DNA of 52,751 bases from Clostridia bacterium. Lineage in GTDB: Bacteria > Bacillota > Clostridia > Oscillospirales > CAG-272. A program made the position numbers and the translations under genes. The notes under the pieces were generated by a model. That model ran no database searches and was not told the origin of the DNA. It saw nothing but the letters and a program-made list of their open reading frames with translations. The stretch spans positions 1 through 52,751 of the forward strand of contig JAFVTS010000018.1 of assembly GCA_017503105.1 (NCBI GenBank), in the 5' to 3' direction. Of this stretch, positions 7,665-15,341 are shown piece after piece. Numbering within the stretch: position 1 is the first letter of the stretch; each line of letters opens with the position of its first letter.

Positions 7665-10600
7665 TTACTCGGGAAGCTTGTCGTAAGCCTTGATTATCTC
7701 CTCAAGGTAAGATACTCTCTTATCCTTGTTGGTGATGTAAAGCGAACGCATAGTGGTTACTTCGAAGTTGTTTTCGGAGAGGATTCCTGCCCAAGAGTTC
7801 TTGGAAGACTGGGTATCAGCGCCCTTGAAGTAGAAGCCGATAGCATCCTCGTAGGTCTTGTCGAACGCAGAACGAACGTTCTTACGGATGTACTTAAGGA
7901 TCTCGATGTTACCCTTAGTACCGCCCGCCATATCGTACTGGAGCTTATACTCGTAGTACTCGTCAAGGATCTTGGTAGAGTGAGTCGACTGGTAATCGAC
8001 GAATGCGGAGCACTGAGCGAACTCGGTGGTAGTAGCCGCGATACCTGCTATACGACCCATGTTATGGATAATGGTGAGATAGTTGTCGCCCTCTCTGTAA
8101 AGCGGCATAGGAAGAATACCGAAACCGCCGTTGGACTTCATTGCCTGATACTCAGCATCCTCAAGAGAACCGAGAAGGGCAACACCGCCGAAGAGAACGT
8201 TGTCAGCAACGAACTGCTCACGGATAGCAAGGTGAGATACACTCTCTACGTAAACAGACTGAGCCTGAACGAGTTCTGCAAGTGCATCGCAGAAGTCGTA
8301 GAGCTCTTCGTTGGTAGGCTTGTAAGTAACGTGATAGAATCCGTCTTCTTCAAGCTGTCTGTCGAAGATCTTGATGGAAGTTGTGTAAAGAAGTGCGGAA
8401 GAGAACATACCGTTAGAGGGGGTAAGTATGAATCCGTTACGGTCTTCCATACTTCCGTTAATGTTACCGGAGGTACCGGAGAAGATAGCCTCACCGTACT
8501 GAACGAGGGTATCGTAGGTCCAATCGCCCTCCATTACCATTGCGTAGAAGTCGTCAACGTCGAAGTCACCGTCATCATCCTTGTCACCGGTAGAAGAATC
8601 AATATCGATCTCGGCAAGAAGGTTAAGGTTCATAGGAACGATGAAGAATGCACGAACAAGGTCGATGAAGTAGTCAGACGCGATGAGATACTGCTTCTTG
8701 ATAGAGAAGCCGAGCTCGGTCATGTACTCCATCATGTAGCCCCATTCCTCGCCGCTTACTGCGCGATACTCTTCAAACTCGGGCTCCATAAAGGAGAAGT
8801 TGTTGTCACCGCCCGAAAGCTTGGTGGTACGGATGTTAGCGAAGCAGCCCTTAAGAGATGCGGAAACCATATCGTAGATCTGGTTGCAGTAAATGTCAGG
8901 GCTTCCGGGAGCGTTTGCAAGAACGAGGTTAGTCATTCTTTCGATAGAATGACCCCACTGGGAGTTAGCGTTATCGGTGTCGCCCGCGCCCCAATAGGTG
9001 TATTTAACGTCTACGTGAGTCGTTTGAATTGCACGGGCATTACGATCAGCAACCATATCGTCGATGATGTCGTCCTCGGTGGTATCGCCCGCAAGATATC
9101 TTCTGAGATTAGAGGTAAGCTCCTTGTTGTTGGAGTTCTCGTTAAGGCAAACGAAAATCTCGGTATTGCCCCAGTTATAGGTTACATACTTGTCCTCGGG
9201 GTCGTAAGGAGCTACTATAGCGCAGTCGCAAACGTCACAAAGATTGTCACCGTTTTCGTCGATGTGCTCGTCACGGTCAGCTTTTTCATCCTCGTGACCG
9301 CAGATAGCTGCGTGCCAGTGATAATTAGCGTCGTGAGACCACTCCTCGGAGAATTCGCACTCGTGGTCGTTCTCGAAGTAATCGTATCCGCAAACTAAGC
9401 ATACGATACCGTACTCATCCCAAGAGTGAACTGCTTCACCGATCTTGTCACCGCAAATGGTGCACTCTTTCCAGTGAACGTTGTTAGCGAACTTCCAATC
9501 GTACTCGTGTGCGCAGTCGTCGCTGCCCGCGCCGTTTTCCTTCTCGCCGCATACGGAGCATACGCCGTCAACGAAGGTGTGCTCACCGGTAGCGGGATCT
9601 TCTACGCGCTCCGAAGAGAGCTCGAAGCCACAGTCATCACATACGGTAACAACGAAGTGATAGCCTGCGGTAACGCAAGTTGCGGCTTCGCCTGCAACGG
9701 TGTTGGTAGTGGTGTTAGGATGCTCGCACGTAATGGGAGGCTGGGGTTCAGCTTCGCCCTTTACGTAGGAAAGAAGCTCGTCGCCGGTAGAGATGAGAAC
9801 AAGCTCGCCAACGGTAATGATGGTCGCACCTACAAACTCATCCTGAGTCTTAAGCCCCTCTGCCGTAAGAGTTGCAAGCTCTGCGCTGATAAGCTTAATT
9901 ACGTGAACCATCTGCTGCTGCTTGTTAGCAACCATAAAGCCTGCAGTAGCAGTGCCTTGGAAAGTAGCAATGGTCTCATCGTCGTAAAGAGTTACCATAC
10001 CAAAACCGATCTGTCCAAGTCCGTTAGCGTTAGCAAGGTATTCATCGTACTTAGATACGCCGATGAAGTATCCGCAAACGGAGCAGTCGCCGTACTCGTT
10101 AGCCTCGCCGTGCTCGTCGCAGGGACCGGGAATTACTATTTCTTCCACGTCGCCGCAAACGGAGCATACGCCGTCAACATAGGTGTGCTCACCGGTAGCG
10201 GGATCTTCTACGAGTTCTGAACTGAGTTCGAAGCCGCACTCAGCACATACGGTAACAACGAAGTGATAGCCTGCGGTACCGCAAGTTGCGGCTTCGCCTG
10301 CAACGATGTTGGTAGTGGTGTTAGTGTGCTCGCACGGAGGAGCCGGAGGCTGGGGTTCAGCTTCGCCCTTTACGTAAGATACGGCGTCAGCGGTACCGAA
10401 TACTACGACGTTATCAATAACGGTAGCGGTAGCGCCGGGAGCCTGAAGGGTTGCAGCGTAAGCCTCAGCAGCTGCTGCGTCTGCAAGCTCGTATGCGTAA
10501 ACGTAATTCATATTCATCTTGTCGGTGAACCAGAACGCGGATATAACTCCTTCGTCAAGGTCCTCGGTAATTTCAAAGGCAGCAAAGCCTGCTTCCGTGA

Positions 10601-11072
10601 ACTTACCTGCGTTCTCGAACAAGGTGTCGAACGTGCTGGGAGTAACTACTTCCTCAGCGCCGCATCCGGTGCAAACACCGTCAACGTAGGTGTGCACGCC
10701 CGTTGCGGGAATGGCCTCGGTAATAACGTCACCGCAATCGGGGCAAGTCTTCTTCTGCTGGCCTGCTTCAACGCAGGTAGCTTCGGTAACTACTTCCCAC
10801 GCGCCGTGGTTATGACCCTTGGCGGGTATTTCTTCGCCATCGGAAAGAACCGTGTTACAAACAGAGCACTTGGTTCCTGCCTGATAGCCCTTTTCGGTAC
10901 AAGTAGCGGCTTTGTCTTCGCCGTCTTTTACCGGAGCGTGTTGCGTACATACTGTGGTCTGCTGGCCGCCGTTGTCGGGAGCAGGCTCTTCCGTTTCATC
11001 ACCGCATGAAACGAAAAGGAAAGCACAGAACATAAGCATCGCACATAAAAGTGCGTAGAAACTTCTTTTCAT
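7665..11072 (-). CDS. large lipoprotein: cysteine-rich repeats fused to an extracellular solute-binding domain
   Basis: An 1135-residue secreted lipoprotein. The signal peptide ends in the lipobox FVSC with Cys23 as the lipid anchor. Residues of about 40-150 and several later segments are CxxC repeats of the kind common in Clostridial surface proteins (for example HTYVDGVCTGCG). Two homologous domains of about 100 residues, each ending in YVKGEAEPQPP, alternate with them. The last 500 or so residues resemble a family-1 extracellular solute-binding protein. Normal binding proteins have about 450 residues, so the N-terminal stalk is the oddity. Two segments of about 230 bases (9543-9768 and 10150-10377) are nearly identical, showing recent internal duplication. 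No permease gene is adjacent. The start has AGGAGAA at good spacing and an ideal promoter. Confidence 0.8.
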   Translation of the reverse strand: MKRSFYALLCAMLMFCAFLFVSCGDETEEPAPDNGGQQTTVCTQHAPVKDGEDKAATCTEKGYQAGTKCSVCNTVLSDGEEIPAKGHNHGAWEVVTEATCVEAGQQKKTCPDCGDVITEAIPATGVHTYVDGVCTGCGAEEVVTPSTFDTLFENAGKFTEAGFAAFEITEDLDEGVISAFWFTDKMNMNYVYAYELADAAAAEAYAATLQAPGATATVIDNVVVFGTADAVSYVKGEAEPQPPAPPCEHTNTTTNIVAGEAATCGTAGYHFVVTVCAECGFELSSELVEDPATGEHTYVDGVCSVCGDVEEIVIPGPCDEHGEANEYGDCSVCGYFIGVSKYDEYLANANGLGQIGFGMVTLYDDETIATFQGTATAGFMVANKQQQMVHVIKLISAELATLTAEGLKTQDEFVGATIITVGELVLISTGDELLSYVKGEAEPQPPITCEHPNTTTNTVAGEAATCVTAGYHFVVTVCDDCGFELSSERVEDPATGEHTFVDGVCSVCGEKENGAGSDDCAHEYDWKFANNVHWKECTICGDKIGEAVHSWDEYGIVCLVCGYDYFENDHECEFSEEWSHDANYHWHAAICGHEDEKADRDEHIDENGDNLCDVCDCAIVAPYDPEDKYVTYNWGNTEIFVCLNENSNNKELTSNLRRYLAGDTTEDDIIDDMVADRNARAIQTTHVDVKYTYWGAGDTDNANSQWGHSIERMTNLVLANAPGSPDIYCNQIYDMVSASLKGCFANIRTTKLSGGDNNFSFMEPEFEEYRAVSGEEWGYMMEYMTELGFSIKKQYLIASDYFIDLVRAFFIVPMNLNLLAEIDIDSSTGDKDDDGDFDVDDFYAMVMEGDWTYDTLVQYGEAIFSGTSGNINGSMEDRNGFILTPSNGMFSSALLYTTSIKIFDRQLEEDGFYHVTYKPTNEELYDFCDALAELVQAQSVYVESVSHLAIREQFVADNVLFGGVALLGSLEDAEYQAMKSNGGFGILPMPLYREGDNYLTIIHNMGRIAGIAATTTEFAQCSAFVDYQSTHSTKILDEYYEYKLQYDMAGGTKGNIEILKYIRKNVRSAFDKTYEDAIGFYFKGADTQSSKNSWAGILSENNFEVTTMRSLYITNKDKRVSYLEEIIKAYDKLPE
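9543..9768 (-). repeat. intragenic direct repeat, copy B
   Basis: Nearly identical to 10150-10377. It encodes the YVKGEAEPQPP linker plus one cysteine-rich unit ending GVCSVCGE. High nucleotide identity suggests recent duplication or gene conversion within the lipoprotein gene. Confidence 0.85.
10150..10377 (-). repeat. intragenic direct repeat, copy A
   Basis: Partner of 9543-9768. It encodes the same linker and cysteine-rich unit ending GVCSVCGD, with a slightly longer proline stretch. Confidence 0.85.
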
Positions 11073-11266
11073 GTCAGTTTCTCCTTTTTTTAATTTTTGG
11101 GGTAGTAAAGCTACGGCAACGTCCCCCTTACGCAGCCGAGTTGAAAGCTTTGTGTCACCCCTCTTTGAGATTAAAGTGCAGGTTCGGAAAATCCGAAGGG
11201 GGGTCTGCTAAACGCGCGCAACTTCCCAAAACACGCGTTTATATAATCACTCCACTTTACGCCAAT

Positions 11267-11295
11267 ATCATATCATAAAAAGCGACATAAGTCAA
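11267..11295 (-). promoter_or_regulatory. promoter of the solute-binding lipoprotein gene
   Basis: TTGACT (11290-11295), 17 bases, TATGAT (11267-11272) on the minus strand. It leaves a 5' leader of about 185 bases, in which I see no known riboswitch. Confidence 0.75.
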
Positions 11296-11445
11296 GCAGA
11301 AGAAATGAACGAAAGGAAAATTCTTGCAACTTGCACAACTCACCCGTTCACATTTTGTGCACATTGCATATTATATTATTATCTTATGTATACACGCGCG
11401 CATATTTATTATATTAAAATCAAATTATTAAGTGCTTTTTATGGG

Positions 11446-11480
11446 AAAAAGGCGGAGATCTTCGCATTCTCCGTCTTTTC
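11446..11480. terminator. hairpin after the malic enzyme remnant
   Basis: GGCGGAGA and TCTCCGTC pair with one mismatch; each side is followed by a run of T on its own strand (TTTTC on plus, TTTTT on minus). It lies directly after the stop of the pseudogene and is probably its old terminator. Confidence 0.65.
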
Positions 11481-11807
11481 TTATAAACCGCGCCTTTCGG
11501 CAAGCCTCACGGCTCTGTTTTTAATTATTTCCGCGCAGGCGCCGCTTTTTCTTGCCGCTTCGGCAACCGCCTCGGGATCTATATAGCCAAGCCCGAGTAC
11601 GGTCGTGACGTCCGTTATTACAACTACGGTATTCCATCTTCGGGGCAGTTCGAAGGAATTTTCGCAGTCATTGTGTATTTCAAGGCAACGCCCGAGGGGT
11701 AAGCGAGCGACAGCTACTCACGGTTCTTCACGGGAGTTTCGGACACGACCTCAAGCTTGCCTGCCCGTTCGTAATACTTTTTGAGTGATTCTTCTCTTTT
11801 TATTCAT
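11481..11807 (-). pseudogene. decayed malic enzyme gene (frameshifts, stop, large internal deletion)
   Basis: Reading the minus strand from an ATG with AGGAGA ahead of it (11807), the malic enzyme N-terminus is recognisable across frames. First come EESLKKYYERAGKLEVVSE and TPVKNRE, then an in-frame TAG (about 11714), then LSLAY and a GVA remnant. After a frameshift follow CLEIHND, SFELPRRWN, VVVITDVTTVLGLG. This matches the order LSLAYTPGVA, CLEI, RRWN, VTDGTAVLGLG of intact NAD(P)-dependent malic enzymes. The text then jumps to YIDPEAVAEAARKSG, which looks like the C-terminal helix, so most of the roughly 390-codon gene is deleted. An old promoter, ribosome site and terminator still frame it. 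Confidence 0.8.
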
Positions 11808-11927
11808 AGGTATTCTCCTATTTAATGAGTAACAGCTTTTATTATACACCCGGCAGATCTGTTTTCAAGATATCTTCGCGTTTCCGCGAAATTTTTCACA
11901 AAAAACTCGGACACACTGCCACATCGC

Positions 11928-11956
11928 TTGACTTTTCCTTCGCGAAATGATATAAT
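11928..11956 (+). promoter_or_regulatory. promoter of rnc
   Basis: TTGACT (11928-11933), 17 bases, TATAAT (11951-11956), about 30 bases before the GTG start. Confidence 0.85.
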
Positions 11957-11988
11957 CAAGCGTAGAAAACAAAAAGAGGTGACGGTGC

Positions 11989-12999
11989 GTGAGAGAAGAT
12001 TTCGAAAAGCATATACCCGAAATAGAGAAGGCGATAGGCTATACCTTCTCCGATAAGAGCTTGCTTACGCAGGCGTTTACGAGAACGAGCTTCTGCAACG
12101 AGCAGAAAAAGAGCGATGCGGTAAGGTATTCCTCAAACGAGGTGCTTGAGTTTTTCGGCGACGGCGTGCTCTCGCTTGCAATAATAACGGTGCTCCTGTC
12201 GAATAACACGGAAAGATACGAATACGGAATCAAGACCCCGCTCGGCGAGGGAGATTTCTCAAACATAAAATCAAAGCTCAGCGACAAGAAAAATCTCTCA
12301 CAGAGTATGAAGGAGCTCGGACTTCAAAAATTTCTGCTCGTGGGCGAGGGAGATGAAAAGCTCGGCATAAAAAACGAGCCCTCGGTTATGGAGGATCTTT
12401 TCGAAAGTATTATTGGCGCGATATACATCGACTGCGGTATGCACATCCCCACCGTAGTGCGTTCCGTTACGGTAATGCTCGACACGGGTACCTACTTAAC
12501 GAAAAATTCAGAGCTTACGCAGAGCGCGAAAAACGCCGTTCAGGAGTGGTGTGCAGACAAGCGCCGCCGCCTTCCTCCCCCCGTTTACAAAACCGTTTCC
12601 GAAGAGGGCCCCGATCATAAAAAGGTCTACACGAGAGCTTGCGTGATAAACGGCAGAGTAATGGGAACGGGCGTCGGAAAAAATTGCAAGATAGCCGATG
12701 CGGCAGCCGCCGAATCGGCGCTCGCGCTGCTCAGAGAAGAAGAAAATAAAAACGGCGGCGTATCCGAAGTGCGAAGCCCCGACGCTGCGAGCAAGCTACG
12801 CTCGCTTGCCGCGAAAAAAAAGCTCCCCGCCCCCGTTTTCACCGATCTTGGCGAATGCGACGGCTCGGACGGATATGCGAAAATGTACGAATTTGAATGC
12901 TCCGTGGGTAACGTTTCCGCACGAGCCTGCGCAAGAAGCAAAAGCGAGGCGAGAGCTATGGCGGCAAAGGACGTCATAAACGCCTTGAAAGGCGTCTGA
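11989..12999 (+). CDS. rnc: ribonuclease III with two double-stranded RNA binding domains
   Basis: Endonuclease that cuts double-stranded RNA in rRNA and mRNA processing. The signature NEVLEFFGDGVL holds metal ligands E54 and D58; the second pair is D136 and E139 in MEDLFESIIGAIY. The catalytic domain spans about 1-150. Family members are usually about 230 residues with one dsRBD; this one has 336. It carries a first dsRBD (about 165-238, ending GKNCKIADAAAAESAL) and a second similar unit (about 262-335, ending SKSEARAMAAKDVI). The start is GTG, behind AAAGAGGTGA. It is monocistronic. The usual neighbours smc and ftsY are absent. Confidence 0.9.
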   Translation: MREDFEKHIPEIEKAIGYTFSDKSLLTQAFTRTSFCNEQKKSDAVRYSSNEVLEFFGDGVLSLAIITVLLSNNTERYEYGIKTPLGEGDFSNIKSKLSDKKNLSQSMKELGLQKFLLVGEGDEKLGIKNEPSVMEDLFESIIGAIYIDCGMHIPTVVRSVTVMLDTGTYLTKNSELTQSAKNAVQEWCADKRRRLPPPVYKTVSEEGPDHKKVYTRACVINGRVMGTGVGKNCKIADAAAAESALALLREEENKNGGVSEVRSPDAASKLRSLAAKKKLPAPVFTDLGECDGSDGYAKMYEFECSVGNVSARACARSKSEARAMAAKDVINALKGV

Positions 13000-13035
13000 A
13001 ATTCAACACGGGTGCCACTTACAGCTAAAAAATCA

Positions 13036-13066
13036 AGCCGACTGCTCTTTTGATTGAGCAGTCGGC
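13036..13066. terminator. 12-base-pair hairpin between rnc and hpf
   Basis: AGCCGACTGCTC pairs perfectly with GAGCAGTCGGCT around an 8-base loop. The minus-strand side is followed by GATTTTTTAG, so it can end the convergent hpf transcript; on the plus strand the T-run is poor. The gap 13000-13261 otherwise holds one AACACGGGTG motif (about 13006-13015) and nothing else I recognise. Confidence 0.75.
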
Positions 13067-13261
13067 TCTCCGCACTTTTCGGGGAAGAATCAGCGCGCCG
13101 AACAAATCTTAACGCTATGCGGTTTTTACTTTAACGGTAAATTCACTCGATTTAAACGTCGTTTTTCTTTTGAGAAAAGGCTAAACCGCAATCCGCTTTT
13201 GTATCGCGCCTCTACCCTTCTTACCCCCGACGAGGGAGGATGCGCGCGGAGTCCGCACCCT

Positions 13262-13786
13262 TTATTTGTCCTGAACTATCAGACCGTAAGCACCGTCCTT
13301 GCGCTTGTAAACCACGGAGACCTCATTGGTGTGAGAATCCGTGAAGGCGTAGAACGTGTGACCGATGAGGTTCATCTGAAGGATAGCCTCCTCGGGGGTC
13401 ATCGGCTTGAACGGGAAGGATTTTACTCTTATCTCAAACTCGCCTTCCTCGACGTATTCATCGTCGTCGTCATCCGCGATGATAAACGCGCCCTTCTTGA
13501 GATTTTTCTCAATCTTGGTCTTGTTCTTGCGTATCTGCCTTTCAAGCCCTTCGGTAGCACGGTCAAGAGCGGTAATGAAGGTCTCGCTCTCATCCTCGCA
13601 TCTGTACATCGTGCCGCCGTAATTTATAGTAATTTCGATTATTTTCGTTCCTTTTCTCGTTTTGCAGGTCACAAACGCCTCGGTTTCCGCGCCGAAGAAC
13701 TTGTCGAATTTCGCAAGTTTCTTCTCAACTACCGACTTCAGGCTCTCGCGAACGGTCATCTGCTTTCCGTAGATCGTGATCTTCAT
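13262..13786 (-). CDS. hpf: long-form ribosome hibernation promoting factor
   Basis: Binds the 30S subunit and drives formation of inactive 100S ribosome dimers in stationary phase. The 174 residues comprise an N-terminal S30AE domain (MKITIYGKQMTVRESLK at the start; FDKFFG; the TINYGG strand). After an acidic linker (DDDDDEYVEEG) comes the C-terminal dimerisation domain (KPMTPEEAILQMNLIGHTF and NEVSVVYKRKDGAYGLI). The ATG at 13786 is chosen because an upstream extension has no domain match and the AAAGG site fits. The leader holds a hairpin at 13801-13817. Confidence 0.96.
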   Translation of the reverse strand: MKITIYGKQMTVRESLKSVVEKKLAKFDKFFGAETEAFVTCKTRKGTKIIEITINYGGTMYRCEDESETFITALDRATEGLERQIRKNKTKIEKNLKKGAFIIADDDDDEYVEEGEFEIRVKSFPFKPMTPEEAILQMNLIGHTFYAFTDSHTNEVSVVYKRKDGAYGLIVQDK

Positions 13787-13800
13787 AGGTACTACCTTTC

Positions 13801-13817
13801 GTCCCGACGCTCGGGAC
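13801..13817 (-). promoter_or_regulatory. leader hairpin just upstream of the hpf ribosome binding site
   Basis: GTCCCGA and TCGGGAC form a 7-base-pair stem with a 3-base loop; AAAGG lies on both sides. It could limit or time translation of hpf. Confidence 0.4.
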
Positions 13818-13861
13818 TTCCTTTCTTGGGTTTTGCAAAGGTTTTTTCCCTCTGCACTTAT

Positions 13862-13870
13862 ATTATAGCA
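13862..13870 (-). promoter_or_regulatory. extended -10 element for hpf
   Basis: TGCTATAAT on the minus strand, without a convincing -35 at 17 bases. Confidence 0.5.
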
Positions 13871-13968
13871 TATTTTTCGGCAAAAATAAATAGTTTTTCG
13901 AAATTTTTTATGAATTTTTTGTGAGATATGTACAAAGTGTAAAACCTCGGCTTTTTCGGTAAATTCTA

Positions 13969-13997
13969 TTGACTTTTTCTTCATTTTTTGGTATAAT
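13969..13997 (+). promoter_or_regulatory. orphan promoter facing a terminator hairpin
   Basis: TTGACT (13969-13974), 17 bases, TATAAT (13992-13997) on the plus strand, with no plus-strand gene downstream. The hairpin 14005-14040 starts at the predicted transcription start. Confidence 0.55.
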
Positions 13998-14004
13998 TAA
14001 AAAT

Positions 14005-14046
14005 GTGCTGAGGCTTTCCCGTTCGGGTGAGCCTCGGCACTTTTTC
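14005..14046. terminator. bidirectional terminator between hpf and the dehydratase pair
   Basis: GTGCTGAGGCT (14005-14015) pairs with AGCCTCGGCAC (14030-14040). TTTTT follows on plus, and CATTTTTAATT on minus, just after the stop at 14052. Confidence 0.85.
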
Positions 14047-14051
14047 ATTTT

Positions 14052-15341
14052 TTACTTCTTTTCGCGCGCCCGTTCCTTTTCTCTTGCGGCGGCGAGCATC
14101 AGCTTTATTCTGTTTTCCTGATTTACTTTGGTCGCGGACGGGTCGTAGTCGATTGCAACGATATTCACTTCGGGATAAAGCTGCTTGACGGCTCTTGACG
14201 CGCCCTTTCCGACTATGTGATTCGGCAAGCATCCGAACGGCTGGGCGCAGACGATGTTTTCCGTCCCGTCCTCAGCAAGCGCCGCCATTTCTGCGGGAAT
14301 GAGCCATCCCTCGCCCATCTTGACGCCTTGATTTATCACCCTGTCGGCAAGCTTTCTCAAATGCTCGAAATCGTGCGGCGGGGTAAGTCCGTTTTCCTTA
14401 AAGAGCTTTATGATGCCGCGCGATACGCGGAGCAAGATCTTATAGACCAGCTTATAAACGAGAGCCGTCTTTTTATTTTTTCCGTAAAGGCGCGCGTCGT
14501 TTATATTATTAACTATACAGTACATTACGAAATCCATAAGCGCGGGCACCACGGGCTCGCACCCCTCGGAAAGAAGGAATTTCTCAAGTCCCGAGTTGCC
14601 GAGCGGCGAATACTTAACGTATATCTCGCCGACGATGCCGACCTTGACCTTGCGCTCGTCTCGCCGCTCTATGGCAAGGAAGCGCTTTATCATATCACTT
14701 ACGATGGATTTATATTTCTTGTACCCGCCCTCGGTAAGCGCGCGCTTTACGAGATCTACGCACTCTTCCTTTATCTTATCGGGAAGATCCCCGTCGACGG
14801 CATAGGGCTTCGTCGAATTATAAAGGCTCATAAGAACGTCGCCGTAGAATATCGCGTAAGCGAGCATAAGAAGCATCTTAGGTCCCACCTCGACACCGCT
14901 GTCCTTCTCAAAGCCCGAGAAGTTGAGCGAGAGGACGGGCACGTTCGGGAACTCCGCCTTTAACGCTTTTCTTATTAAAGGAACGTAATTTGACGCGCGG
15001 CACCCGCCGCCCGACTGCGTTATCATAACTGCGGTTCGGTCGGGATCGTATTTTCCGCTCTTCAGGGCGTCTATGTACTGACCTATAACGCAAAGGGCGG
15101 GATAGCAGGTGTCGTTGTGCACGTGCTTAAGCCCCTCGTCGATGACCGAGCGCGACTCGTTTTCAAGAACTACGGTATTTTTATATCCGAAGATTCCGAA
15201 AACGACCGTCAGAAACTCAAAATGCGTCGGAAGCATATTGGGGATCAGGATCGTGTGAGTCTCTTTCATCTCCCGCGTAAATTTCGGATATTCCTCGCGG
15301 TAATCCGCGGAATACGCTTCATTTATATTTTTATTCCGCAT
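14052..15341 (-). CDS. 2-hydroxyacyl-CoA dehydratase (HgdB/DUF2229-type) partner protein
   Basis: A 429-residue protein related to the D-component/HgdB-like half of the large activase-dehydratase proteins of Firmicutes. Visible are NDTCYPALCVIGQYIDAL, ITQSGGGCRASNY and AQPFGCLPNHIVGKG, cysteine blocks expected to hold an iron-sulfur cluster. It overlaps the upstream activase gene by 11 bases. In several Firmicutes, as I recall, the equivalent is one protein of about 1400 residues, so this pair looks like a split version. The substrate is unknown; no CoA-transferase or amino-acid fermentation gene is nearby, so a role as a reductive activase of unknown target is equally possible. Confidence 0.8.
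   Translation of the reverse strand: MRNKNINEAYSADYREEYPKFTREMKETHTILIPNMLPTHFEFLTVVFGIFGYKNTVVLENESRSVIDEGLKHVHNDTCYPALCVIGQYIDALKSGKYDPDRTAVMITQSGGGCRASNYVPLIRKALKAEFPNVPVLSLNFSGFEKDSGVEVGPKMLLMLAYAIFYGDVLMSLYNSTKPYAVDGDLPDKIKEECVDLVKRALTEGGYKKYKSIVSDMIKRFLAIERRDERKVKVGIVGEIYVKYSPLGNSGLEKFLLSEGCEPVVPALMDFVMYCIVNNINDARLYGKNKKTALVYKLVYKILLRVSRGIIKLFKENGLTPPHDFEHLRKLADRVINQGVKMGEGWLIPAEMAALAEDGTENIVCAQPFGCLPNHIVGKGASRAVKQLYPEVNIVAIDYDPSATKVNQENRIKLMLAAAREKERAREKK

Noticed and set aside
7545-9398. A 617-codon open frame opposite the lipoprotein gene
   Set aside because: No ribosome site or domain; the minus-strand frame has signal peptide, promoter and terminator.
11326-11347. A 16-base near-match (CTTGCA then AACTCACCCG) shared with 52178-52197
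   Set aside because: It lies in different positions relative to the two promoters, and one such match in 52 kb is expected by chance.
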